Positions 30,418-39,900 of a stretch of DNA of 64,000 bases are shown here, one piece after another; position 1 is the stretch's first letter, and each line of letters starts with the position of its first letter. Position numbers and translations under genes: made by a program. Below the pieces are notes generated by a model that worked only from the letters and a program-made list of their open reading frames with translations, searched no databases and had not been told where the DNA came from. Origin of the DNA: Yponomeuta sedellus (Eukaryota; Arthropoda; Insecta; Lepidoptera; Yponomeutidae); assembly GCA_934045075.1 (NCBI GenBank), contig OW203731.1, forward strand, positions 15,454,070 to 15,518,069, written 5' to 3'.

Positions 30418-30643
30418 AAGACTTTAACGGATGGCGGTTTTTCATACTCTTTTCCATTTTTTGCTAAGCAAAACAAGTCTTCAACCTTAGCTAGATCCGT
30501 CCATTCCCTTACGTTGCTAAGCCAAAAAATAAGACTTAAATGGATGGAGGTTTTTCAGACTCTTTTTAATTTTTTGCCAAGCAAAACAAGTCATCAACTG
30601 TGGCTAGATCCGTCCATTCCTTTACGTTGCTGAGCCACGATTT
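30418..30643. repeat. 113-bp tandem duplication
   Basis: Units begin 'aagactttaacggatgg' at 30418 and 'aagacttaaatggatgg' at 30531, and share 'ttttgc.aagcaaaacaagt' and 'ctagatccgtccattcc'. The copies have diverged at roughly one position in ten. Function unknown. Confidence 0.7.
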
Positions 30644-31227
30644 CTTTCTTCTCCCAAAACACCTTTTGCAATATTGCCCATAACAAAAAATACCTATGTA
30701 AGTATTAATATACTTTTTCATTCACAATAAAGTGTTTTTTTCTTTAACAATCTAGTACCGTCGTAGCAAGCTTCAACAACAGACAAGTAGAAAAGCAGTA
30801 TTTCTGCAATAAAACGTTAAAAATGCAAACTCTCATTTGAACAGTTGAAGCAAATCTGACTGGCAAGATTGACATTACGGCTCGGGGCCCGCGGAAAACA
30901 AAAAGGCGACGTCTAAGGAGGACAATAATAATTTTAATCAAAAACAATGAGATTGCTCTCCGGGCAAATTGCTCTCTTCCTCTATTAACATGATGATGGA
31001 GCGCGCGCCACCCGAGGTGTGTGGGGTAACACGAAATAAAGCAGGCTTAGCGTTATTCCTTTTTCATTCTTTCCCCGCTTGAAATAAAACGTCCGTTGAA
31101 AGTTGCAGCTTGCTCGGGCCTTTGTGCAGCGTTTACACTACGCTCGAGGTTGAAGAAAGCCAGGGCAAGTACCTATATAGGCATTTGGCCAATTCGAGAC
31201 CTACAAGCTTGAACAAAAAAAGTTTGA
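30644..31227. other. Unassigned sequence
   Basis: A GC-rich word around 31001-31020 ('gcgcgccacccgaggtgtgt') in AT-rich surroundings; no frame or repeat recognised. Confidence 0.25.
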
Positions 31228-31445
31228 ATGCTGCAACGCGATCACAGTAAAAAGGCACTAAACTTTATGGACGACTGGTGCAGTTTACGGCGTATTCGGA
31301 CAAACGAGATGAAATCGGTGCAAGTTACTTTTACCCGCAGAAAGGCAGTGTGCCCTCCAGTTTGTCTTAATGGTCAGGAAATTCCTCAAGCCAACAAAGC
31401 CCGTTATCTGGGAATCCAACTTGATAACGATAAGGAACGCCATAT
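31228..31445 (+). pseudogene. Jockey-clade RT fragment
   Basis: The frame beginning at 31228 reads 'LNFMDDWCSLRRIRTNEMKS', then 'VQVTFTRRK', 'PPVCLNGQEIPQ' and 'ARYLGIQLD'. This order (a helix with W, N-x-x-K-S, TF, P-P-x-x-LNG, YLG-x-LD) is the palm/thumb segment of Jockey-type reverse transcriptases. It lasts only about 70 residues before unrelated sequence, so it is an internal shard of a dead LINE. Confidence 0.65.
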
Positions 31446-32294
31446 ATTCCATATAATTTCATTTTAACATGATTTATTTTGAAATTTAGCGTGCAAATTC
31501 TGCTAAGCAAAAAAACTTTCTTTAAAACACTGAAATCAATCAATGCGTCCAGTCCTTATAAAATTAAGTTCTGTTTTTATTTCCGTTTTCAAGAAAATAT
31601 TTTAAAAATATGAACATTTACTTCAAAGAAAAGATCGGACTCTGCGAAATCGGAAGTACATCACGAACGTAAGTACGTAATCTTGAATTGAGCTCCTACG
31701 GCTGTCAGTTTCTTTCTAGTGATACGAGACCATTTTAAATAAACGAAGCTAAAGCGACTCCGAATCTGTGCAAACGTAAAAGAGGTCATATTTTTTTACG
31801 GAGTACTAAGAGGTTAATATGTTGGCGTTGTTTTACTAACTTTAAATTTACATTCTTTCACGTGTGATAGGTCGAATCAGTCACACACTTATTCACAAAA
31901 ATATAAGAAATCAGTGAATATTATTTATAAACAAATGTAGCAATATATTTGGAAATGAAGGATAATTTGTAGACTTTGTTCTATATTTAGAACAATGTCT
32001 AATAGACAATTTGTGTTTTAATATTATCTTAGTAACACCGACCTGAAATTTTGTGCAACATGGTGCCTCTAATATAAACTCCTCAGTTTCTAACCACGAC
32101 TTTTTTGTAGGCACAATGGTGTAGTGTAAACACGCCTTAAATAAACCCGGAATCATAAAACTGTCTATGGATAAAAAAATCCTCATTCATATCTTAGAAA
32201 AGCTCCCAAAAGTAAATTTGAATAATCCCTTATTTTACATTCTAAGTTGATACCTTCGTAAGGAATTTAAGCTTGCTATAAAAATAATGAATGT
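31446..32294. other. Unassigned AT-rich sequence
   Basis: One minus-strand open frame of 91 codons (31911-32186), without motif. No repeat shared elsewhere. Confidence 0.25.
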
Positions 32295-32395
32295 AAGATA
32301 AGATAAAAATATTCTTTATTGTACACCAGAGCACATATTATAAAACATGTAAAGATACAAAGTACAATTGGCGGCCTTATTGCTAAAAGCGTATT
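32295..32395 (-). repeat. CR1-like LINE tail
   Basis: 'agataaaaatattctttatt', 'gtacaccagagcacatatta', 'gtacaattggcggcctta', 'ttgctaaaagc'. One of the cleanest reverse copies of this tail. Confidence 0.6.
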
Positions 32396-33884
32396 GTGTA
32401 CAATGTGAAATAACAATGTATTTATTTCACATTGTACTAAATAGCATTTTTCTGTTCAGATTGTGTATTAATTTTTTTAATATTTTTTTCACGCAGTTAA
32501 ACAATAAGTTCAACGTTAAAAATAAACAAACCGAGATTCTTACTATTATTATTAATTTATTAAAAGTTATAGTTAAATAAAATTTAAGATATAAAAGTTA
32601 TAGTATTTATAGTAAATATATTTTACTATTTAATATATTCAGTTTTTATTATATTTTATATCGTCTATATGCAAATGGGGAACTTGCATAAAGCGTAGAC
32701 TAGTGCATAAAATTCAGAAAAAAACTGGTTTGCACTGGTAACGTAACGTAACCACAAGTTATATCAAACTATCCTAGCAAAAAAAAACTTCTAAGATTTT
32801 GTTTCTTCATAGTATTGTAAAATAATTCTAATAAAGGCGTAGACTCTTGAAAGCATTATTTTATAACCTAACTCAAATATTGACATATTATATCTTTTAA
32901 CAATGAGATTTGTTTTCTCTTTAAAAAGATTTTTTGGTGTACGTCCATTATGTCTGTGTGCAACTACGGAAGTTTTGTAAAGCATATTAAAAGTTGAATG
33001 TTCTCAACTTTCTACGCTCTAACCCGTTCAGGAAAAGAAATAAGAACGAATTTTCTTTCTTTCATTTGACAACATCAACCAGACGTCTCGAAAGCAGCTC
33101 AACAGACATTACACTCTCCAAAGTCCTTACTGATTTACAAACCTAACCTTAACACCTTAATACAGAAGACATAGAGTAGATTTTAACTTGCAGAAGTGCA
33201 CAGATACCTAAGTAAAGCTGGGGGCCTGGAACAAAAGGGATGCAATTCAAAAATAGAACGTCAGTGTCAGCGAGTCGACCTTTCAAGTGTGGACTCGTCA
33301 TTCATAAGGGTGAGCCATAGACAACAGCATCTCAACGAGGTACCCAATGATGATGACACGGTGACGTCACTGATATGCCGTCGGTGACGTCGTGATAGGC
33401 GTCGCTTGACATAAAAAATATAGCCTTCGTTAAGTGTTTTTCTTTTGAGCAACATTTTGAGTCACATTATGCTTTAAACAATTAAACAAAAGGTTTAATA
33501 TTATAATCATTATTACCAACAGTCAACATCCTGTGAGTTAATTAATTTTTATGTTTTGTCAACCAACCACGATGGGTTGTTAACCGCGATATCTGCCCCC
33601 TCTGACGTAAAGACACGAGTTAATGTATGTTTCTTTTATTTTAATGCATGTGTAATTGTACCCGTTGCATTAACAAGTATAATAAGAGAACGGTGTAGCA
33701 AAACGTAAAAAATTTAAATGGATAGACAATACTAGATGCCCCAGAGAAGACTAAAAGATGGAAAGGCTCTAGTCAAGATTCCCAGAGATAGACACATAGT
33801 TTAGGCAGACAACCAATGAAACGAACAACCCTAAAAACATACTCACCAAATTCTGAGCGATTCGAATAGTCTAAAGGTCAATTA
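32396..33884. other. Unassigned AT-rich sequence
   Basis: 32400-32660 is extremely AT-rich. Around 33300-33410 there are two CRE-like words ('acggtgacgtcactg' and 'tcggtgacgtcgtga'). No coding frame or repeat recognised. Confidence 0.3.
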
Positions 33885-34345
33885 AAGAAGCACTCGTAGC
33901 CTAGTGGAAGCGAGTGATTGGAATCAAACACTTGGGTCTTCAATCTTCAATCAACAACAGACGCTGTCAGGTGCAAGATGGTTAATCATCCTGTGACTAC
34001 CGCTAGTGGCATTTTTCCCAGCACTCGGTGCTTTGCAAGGCGCTTTAAGAAATTCGTGTTGGTTATCTGGTCTAACCAAATCCTGTGCGAGTCTAGTCTG
34101 TCGAGTTCCATTCCTTATTGATCTTTGGTATCAACCCTTTGTATGTCACCACTGCTGGGGCTTGGATCTCTTCCTACATCGCAAGAAGATTAGGCCTTAT
34201 TTCACCACAGTGCCCAGTTGGCGGAGGTTTGTAAGACTAGTGGCCGGTCTTACTATCAGAAGTTTTCGAGTCACCCATAAGGCCTCTGACATGGCTTAAC
34301 GACTGCCGTCTATCGACGGCAGCCGGTACCAACTGCTTAACGTGT
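33885..34345. repeat. Two 5S-SINE pieces in opposite orientation
   Basis: 33885-34058 is a forward 5' part ('cactcgtagcctagtgga' to 'gctttgcaaggcgcttt'). 34131-34345 is a reverse 3' part ('tatcaaccctttgtatgtca' to 'accaactgcttaacgtg'). About 70 unrelated bases separate them. The pieces are complementary in coverage, so this may be one SINE with an inverted 3' half or two independent fragments; no TSD decides it. Confidence 0.6.
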
Positions 34346-34592
34346 AGAAATATCTTGTGTAAAAACATTCTGAAAGCCACGTCTGTTAAGATTTTACAGT
34401 CTATGAGGTAGGCTTATAAAAGAAACGTTGCTGATACTCGGGTGACGTATATATGGAACAATTCATTCGGATCCGGATGATAATATCTCTATGAATTTGG
34501 CTTTCAACCGCCACTTTGCTTGCATTAACCTCTGTGTGAATAGTCAATATGAATGTGTTAAATGTAAATAGTTTAACAATATAATAATAACA
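34346..34592. other. Unassigned sequence
   Basis: No recognisable coding or repeat content. Confidence 0.2.
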
Positions 34593-34650
34593 CAATCTCT
34601 TGACCTGGTCCCAAACTAGGATACCCTGTTTTATGGTAACCATAAATATG
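34593..34650 (-). repeat. S2/S3 SINE tail scrap
   Basis: 'acaatctcttgacctggtcc' and 'caaactaggataccctgt' match the SINE tail at 43597-43630 in the same orientation. Confidence 0.45.
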
Positions 34651-34654
34651 TGTA

Positions 34655-35245
34655 TATGCCGGGATTTGAACCCGCAACCTCTGGCTATCCGTGCCAGCGC
34701 TCTACCAATTGAGCAAATGGGCGACTCACCGGCATCAGTGAAATTTCGAACCTCTTTACACTATTCTCTGTATTACGTACTGTTTTTAAATTTGTCCTTA
34801 GCACGGGTTAGTGCATTAAAAATAAAAATAGTATAATGATTATACTATTTTTATTTTTAATGCACTAACCCCGCGGGTTCGATTCCCGGCATGGGTGAAA
34901 TTTTTAGCCTCTAAATAGGTTTTTAAAATTGTCCTTAGCACGGGTTAGTGCATTAAAAATAAAAATAGTGTAATCATGTGGGTACAGTGATATCATTCCG
35001 ATGTAAAAACCTAACTGCAAAGAAGGTAGTCGGGGCTGCAAGTGATGCAATTTACTTAAGCCAGATGTCGCTGCCTGTACGTACAGAGAATAGTGTAAAG
35101 AGGTTCGAAATTTCACTGATGCCGGTGAGTCGCCCAGTAGCTCAGTTGGAAAGAGCGCTGGCACGGATAGCCAGAGGTTGCGGGTTCGAATCCCGGCATG
35201 GGTGAAATTTTTAGCCTCTAAATAGGTTTTTTAATATTGTATATA
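34655..35245. repeat. P-SINE cluster, inverted and head-to-tail
   Basis: Three pieces: 34655-34775 reverse tRNA block; 34776-34838 forward tail, directly followed by its own inverted tail ('gattatactatttttatttt', 34837-34870); then 34872-35245 forward, where a 3' end ('ttcgattcccggcatgggtg', tail 'gcattaaaaataaaaatagt') runs straight into a leader ('gtgggtacagtgatatcatt') and a second complete tRNA block. The forward part is a head-to-tail tandem; the left part is a fold-back. Confidence 0.65.
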
Positions 35246-35342
35246 AACATTCAACAAATAAAATGCTTTATTTTGACATAAATGTATGATTTCTGATTTC
35301 TGAATGTTAAATTTGGCCAGCTAGACATCGTGCTCAATGTAA

Positions 35343-35563
35343 TCTGTAAGCTTTTAGAATATACCTCGGGCTCTAGAGTAGGCTTCGGTTTTCGCCGAAA
35401 GCACACGAGTGTAATACTACTTCCTGCTCTGTATACAACTTTTCTTCACTATTTTGAAAAGTTATGTAAAGAAAGTGTCATATTAGTTCTGATATTTCTA
35501 TTACACGAATATATCTGATTCTATCCGATCCGCAGCCAAGGTATATTTTAAAAGCTAACAGAC
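35343..35563 (-). mobile_element. MITE family B, copy 2
   Basis: Uninterrupted 221-bp copy with terminal inverted repeats ('tctgtaagcttttagaatat' left; 'ttttaaaagctaacagac' right). The interior matches 2980-3467 in reverse, including 'ctctagagtaggcttcggtt'. This copy shows the empty form of the site occupied by SINE-A in copy 1. Confidence 0.7.
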
Positions 35564-36185
35564 AATAAAACAATTTATAATTTATTTTTATATGTATTGT
35601 GTATTTATACTTTAATCTGGAACTGTGTATTATGAAATAAAAACATATTATTATAGATATATAAATAAAGAATACTTTATTATATAAAAATGGAAATAGA
35701 CATGACGAAAGATTTTTAAATCTCTTCCATAATATGGGAACACATTAATTATTTACAAAAAAAACCTATATTACAGTAATAAACTAAAATTTAAGGGATG
35801 TTAAAGCCATTTAATAACAATGGGATTCCTTCTATTTTATAAATACTCAGTTGTTAAATACAGACAGATTAATTTTACTTTTATACATAAGTAGGTACTT
35901 AGATATCTCTGCGAAGCATAAAAACTGTTCTTCAAAGAAAAAATAAAACTTTTGATTTCATTAGCCATCATTCACAAGATTATCCACTTTACAAGTTATG
36001 AAGATGTTAAATGATACGAAGCTTCAAGAGACGAAATTTATAAGCATCTTCTTTTATTTCAGTCCATGAACTTTTCTACTATTCTGATTATGAAATAAAT
36101 CGTTCTTTTATGTCTTCTGAAGACCATTATGAAGTTGCCGAATGTCTGACAGTAACAGTCTCTAGCCCAACTAGACAGACTAGAA
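35564..36185. other. Unassigned AT-rich sequence
   Basis: No frame or repeat recognised; ends at a short (CA)-rich stretch, 36186-36216. Confidence 0.25.
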
Positions 36186-36244
36186 ACACATACGTACACA
36201 CAAACACACACATACATATCGTTGCGTTAAAGGTAAAACTTCTC

Positions 36245-36599
36245 CGAAGCGCTCGTAACCTAGGCTTACCGAGTGATTGGAGTCAATCACTTGAGTTAAG
36301 CAACTACAGGCGCAGTCAGGTGCCGGATGGGTGAACGTCCCGTGACTACAGTTAGTGGCATTTTTCCGAGTGCTTCCGTGCTTCGCAAGGCACGCTAAGC
36401 CGTTGGTTCCGACTGTCATTTAATGGCAGTCGTTAAGGCATGTCCGAGGCCTTATGGGCGGCTTGATAGTAAGGCCTCCCACTATCTTACAATCATCCAC
36501 CAGTCCGGACTTGGCCCGCGTGGTTGAGTATGGCCTAACCTTCCTGCGATGCAGGAAGAGACCCGTGCCCCAGTAATCCGGACATACAAGGGTTGATAA
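36245..36599 (+). repeat. 5S-SINE, full-length copy
   Basis: Starts 'gaagcgctcgtaacctaggc', 5S-derived part 'gttaagcaactacaggcgca' and 'ggatgggtgaacg', body 'gttggttccgactgtcattt', and ends 'acatacaagggttgataac'. It lies about 110 bp from the BEL/Pao 3' LTR. Confidence 0.75.
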
Positions 36600-36704
36600 C
36601 TAACTATAACTAAAACTTCTACACTTACACGCACACAAGAACAGTGTGCGTATATGTGGGCAAACGTAATTAGGTGCAATATCTACTTTAATACTTTAAT
36701 AATA

Positions 36705-36709
36705 ATGAG
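36705..36709. repeat. BEL/Pao target-site duplication, left
   Basis: ATGAG, repeated exactly at 43303-43307 on the far side of the element. Confidence 0.85.
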
Positions 36710-36955
36710 TGTTCAATATGGATACGTCGCTTTGAACTGTGGACTGTAGTAGGATGGATGATTGGATTGAAAATGATGAGCGAATTATCTTACAACACTG
36801 GTTTAATGTGAACGCGACATGCTTTGCGTGAGATCTTAGAATGATTAGTGATGGCGGCGACGATGGCTCCGCTGCCCCTCCCGGTACCCGCGCTCGCTCC
36901 CCCGAACACGTATGAAGAAAACATTTGAGCTTGTCTGTTTGTCTAATGCGCGACA
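36710..36955 (-). repeat. BEL/Pao 3' LTR
   Basis: 246 bp. In element orientation it starts TGTCGCGCATTAG and ends CATATTGAACA, the TG...CA ends expected of LTRs. By direct reading it is identical to 43057-43302. A purine-rich GGGGGGC stretch (complement of 36958-36964) lies just inside it and is the likely polypurine tract that primes plus-strand DNA. Confidence 0.9.
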
Positions 36956-36992
36956 TGCCCCCCGGCGTTGGAAGAATCGCTTCCTTCCAACA

Positions 36993-39900
36993 TTAGTCAG
37001 CTTGGCTTTCATCTGTAGGTAGAGGACATATCTTGTTAAAAGCTCTTCTTTGTATTCCCTTGTTGGTTCGAATATCTGCTACACGAGCCACTCCGTCAGC
37101 ACCAGGAAAAACGTCTACTATGCGTCCGAGACACCATTTCATCGGCGGTACGTAGTCTTCTTTAATCAGCACCAGAGTTCCTTTATCTAGACGTCCAGAT
37201 GATGACCGCCACTTCGTCTTTTGTTGCAATTCTGACACGTATTCTTTTTGCCACCTGATCCAGAAGTGCTGGCGTAATCTTTCTGCCCTCTCCCAACGAT
37301 GCAGCCTGTTCGGATTCGTGTCGTCCAACTTTGGAGTTGGCAAAGCGGTGAGAGGTCGTCCAACCAAGAAATGGCCAGGTGTTAATGGAGTCAGATCGAG
37401 AGGATCAGAAGAAATCGGGGACAACGGTCGTGAATTTAGTATTGCTTCAATTTGTACTAAACTTGTATACAATTCTTCAAAAGTGAGGTGTGCCTCGCCT
37501 AATACGCGTAGTAGATGAAATTTAAATGACTTTACGCCCGCCTCCCACAACCCGCCGAAGTGAGGGGCATAGGCCGGAATGAATTTAAAGTTGATGTTTT
37601 CGTTTGCTATGATTTCTGATAATGCCGATGAATTTTGTTTGAGAAAATTGCCTATTTCGTTTTTTGCTCCTACAAATTGTGTACCGTTATCGGAGAATAT
37701 TGTGCGTGGTTTGGATCTACGCGCAATAAACCTACGCAGTGCAGCTATGTATGACTCCTTGGTCAAATCGGAGACCAGTTCTAAGTGCAAGGCCTTTGTG
37801 GCGAAACACACAAAGATAGCCACATAAACCTTGGTCAATTTGCACCCACGTCCTTTTCGGTCAGCAGCGAGTAATGGCCCAGCGTAGTCCACGCCAGTGG
37901 TTTGAAATGGGTATCCTGGATCAAGGCGCTGCTCAGGCAATTGACCCATAATTGGGTTAACCGCTTGAGCCTTCATCCGATAACAGCGCTGACATTTATG
38001 TACTATATTTCTTGCCATGTTACGTCCGCCCAAAGGCCAAAACTGCTCCCTAATTGACGCAAGTAAAAGTTGGGGTGCGGCATGAAATAATCTTGTGTGT
38101 TCTTCCAAGAATATGAGTTTAGCAATTGGATGCTGACATGATATCAAAATTGGATGTTTTTTGGTGTATTCAAAACGTGAGTTTCCCAGCCTACCACCAA
38201 CCCTGATAAGTCCCAAGTCATCTACAAATGGTGATAGGGGTAGAAGTTTGTTTTTGGCAGATAATGTCTTTTTGTGTAATAAAAGTTTGTATTCTTCAAA
38301 TGATTGCATCTGTGACCATTTGATTAACAATTTGAAAGCACTATTTATCTCTTCGATGGTCAAAGGACCCGTATGTTTTGTATTGCCCTTTTTTGTATTG
38401 TGTAAGAATCGAATTGCATATGCCAAGGATCGTTTAAGTTTGAGTAGTTTTGAAAATCTGTTGAAGTCAATTATTGTTTTGTTGGTTTCTATTTCAACGG
38501 CTAACTGTGTTACCATTTCTGGAAACTCTACACTATGGTTGTATTTTGATTTAGGCCAAATGCTTTCGTCATTTTGCAGAAATTCTGGTCCAGTCCACCA
38601 TAATGTGTTGCCTTGGATTGCAGACATGTTAACTCCACGGGTTAACAAATCGGCTGGATTGTTCGTGGTAGGCACATGAAACCATGTAAAACCTTTCGTT
38701 GTGTCTTGTATTTCTGCTACGCGTGTCTTGACAAATAATTTCAGTTTATTGGGTGCTGTTTTTAACCAGCCCAACACTATGGTTGAATCCGTCCACATAA
38801 TGCAGCGGTCTATCGGTATTCTAAATGCTTTTATTACCTTTGTAATCAATCTCGCGGCAATAAGCGCACCACAGAGCTCCAAACGAGGGATTGTTACCGG
38901 TTTCAGAGGCGCGACTTTACTTTTTGCGCAAAGAAGCTGTACATGAACCTTCCCAACGCTAGACACACTTCTAATGTACACGCACGCACCATACGCATCT
39001 TGCGAAGAATCGCAGAATGTGTGAAGCTCTATTTTAACTGGATTCTCACATGTAGCGCAGCGAGGTATCCGAAGGTCGTTGAGCAAAGGTAGTTCTGAAG
39101 TGAATTTTTGCCAAGACTCGATGACTTCTATTGGTAGAGGATCGTCCCATGACAACTTGTGCAACCAAAGTTTTTGCAAAAGGATTTTAGCTTGGATAAT
39201 GACTATACTAAGCAAGCCCAACGGGTCGAATATTTGTCCGATGGTCGACAATATTGACCGTTTGGATGGTTTTTCGGCAATATTAAGCTGTACGTCGAAG
39301 TACAACTCATCTTCAGCCGGAGACCAGCCTAGACCTAAAGTGTGTGAAGAACTCGATTCACCTAAATTGAGTTTTTTGCAATTTTCTGATTTAGATGATT
39401 TTAAATTATGTACGTTTGACCTGATTTTCCTCAGAGGGAAACAACCGGATGATAAAATTCTGCAAATGTCGTCATGTATTTTGAGGAGTTGATCAGCTGA
39501 CTGACTTCCCGTAACAAGATCGTCGACATAGAAGTCTTCGCTAATAATTTGAGCTAATAGACTGTCATCGCACTCCAGAGACAACTGCTTTAAGCACCTG
39601 ATTGCCAGAAACGGAGCTGCTGCTGTGCCGTAAGTTACAGTGTTAAGCTGATAGGTTTGTAGTTTCTTGCTAGGGTCGTCTCGCCAAATAATTTTCTGCA
39701 AATGCCTTTGGTTTCCGTTAACTAATACCTGTCGATACATCTTCTCAATGTCTCCTGTCATAACATAGACAAAATGCCTGAATCGAGTGAGTATCGTGAA
39801 TAGATCACTTTGGATGGTGGGACCTACCATTTGCAGATCGTTACATGAAATCCCTGTAGTAGTTGGTGCACTTGCGTTGAAAACTACTCTGAGCTTTGTA

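Noticed and set aside
31228..31445. Host gene exon
   Set aside because: The motif order is that of a Jockey-type RT palm/thumb segment, so it is a LINE shard.
36245..36599. 5S rRNA gene or pseudogene
   Set aside because: Only the internal-promoter part resembles 5S; the rest is a shared SINE body with a LINE-like end.
38161..38679. Plus-strand frames inside the BEL/Pao element (for example 172 codons)
   Set aside because: Antisense shadows of the polyprotein; no independent motif.
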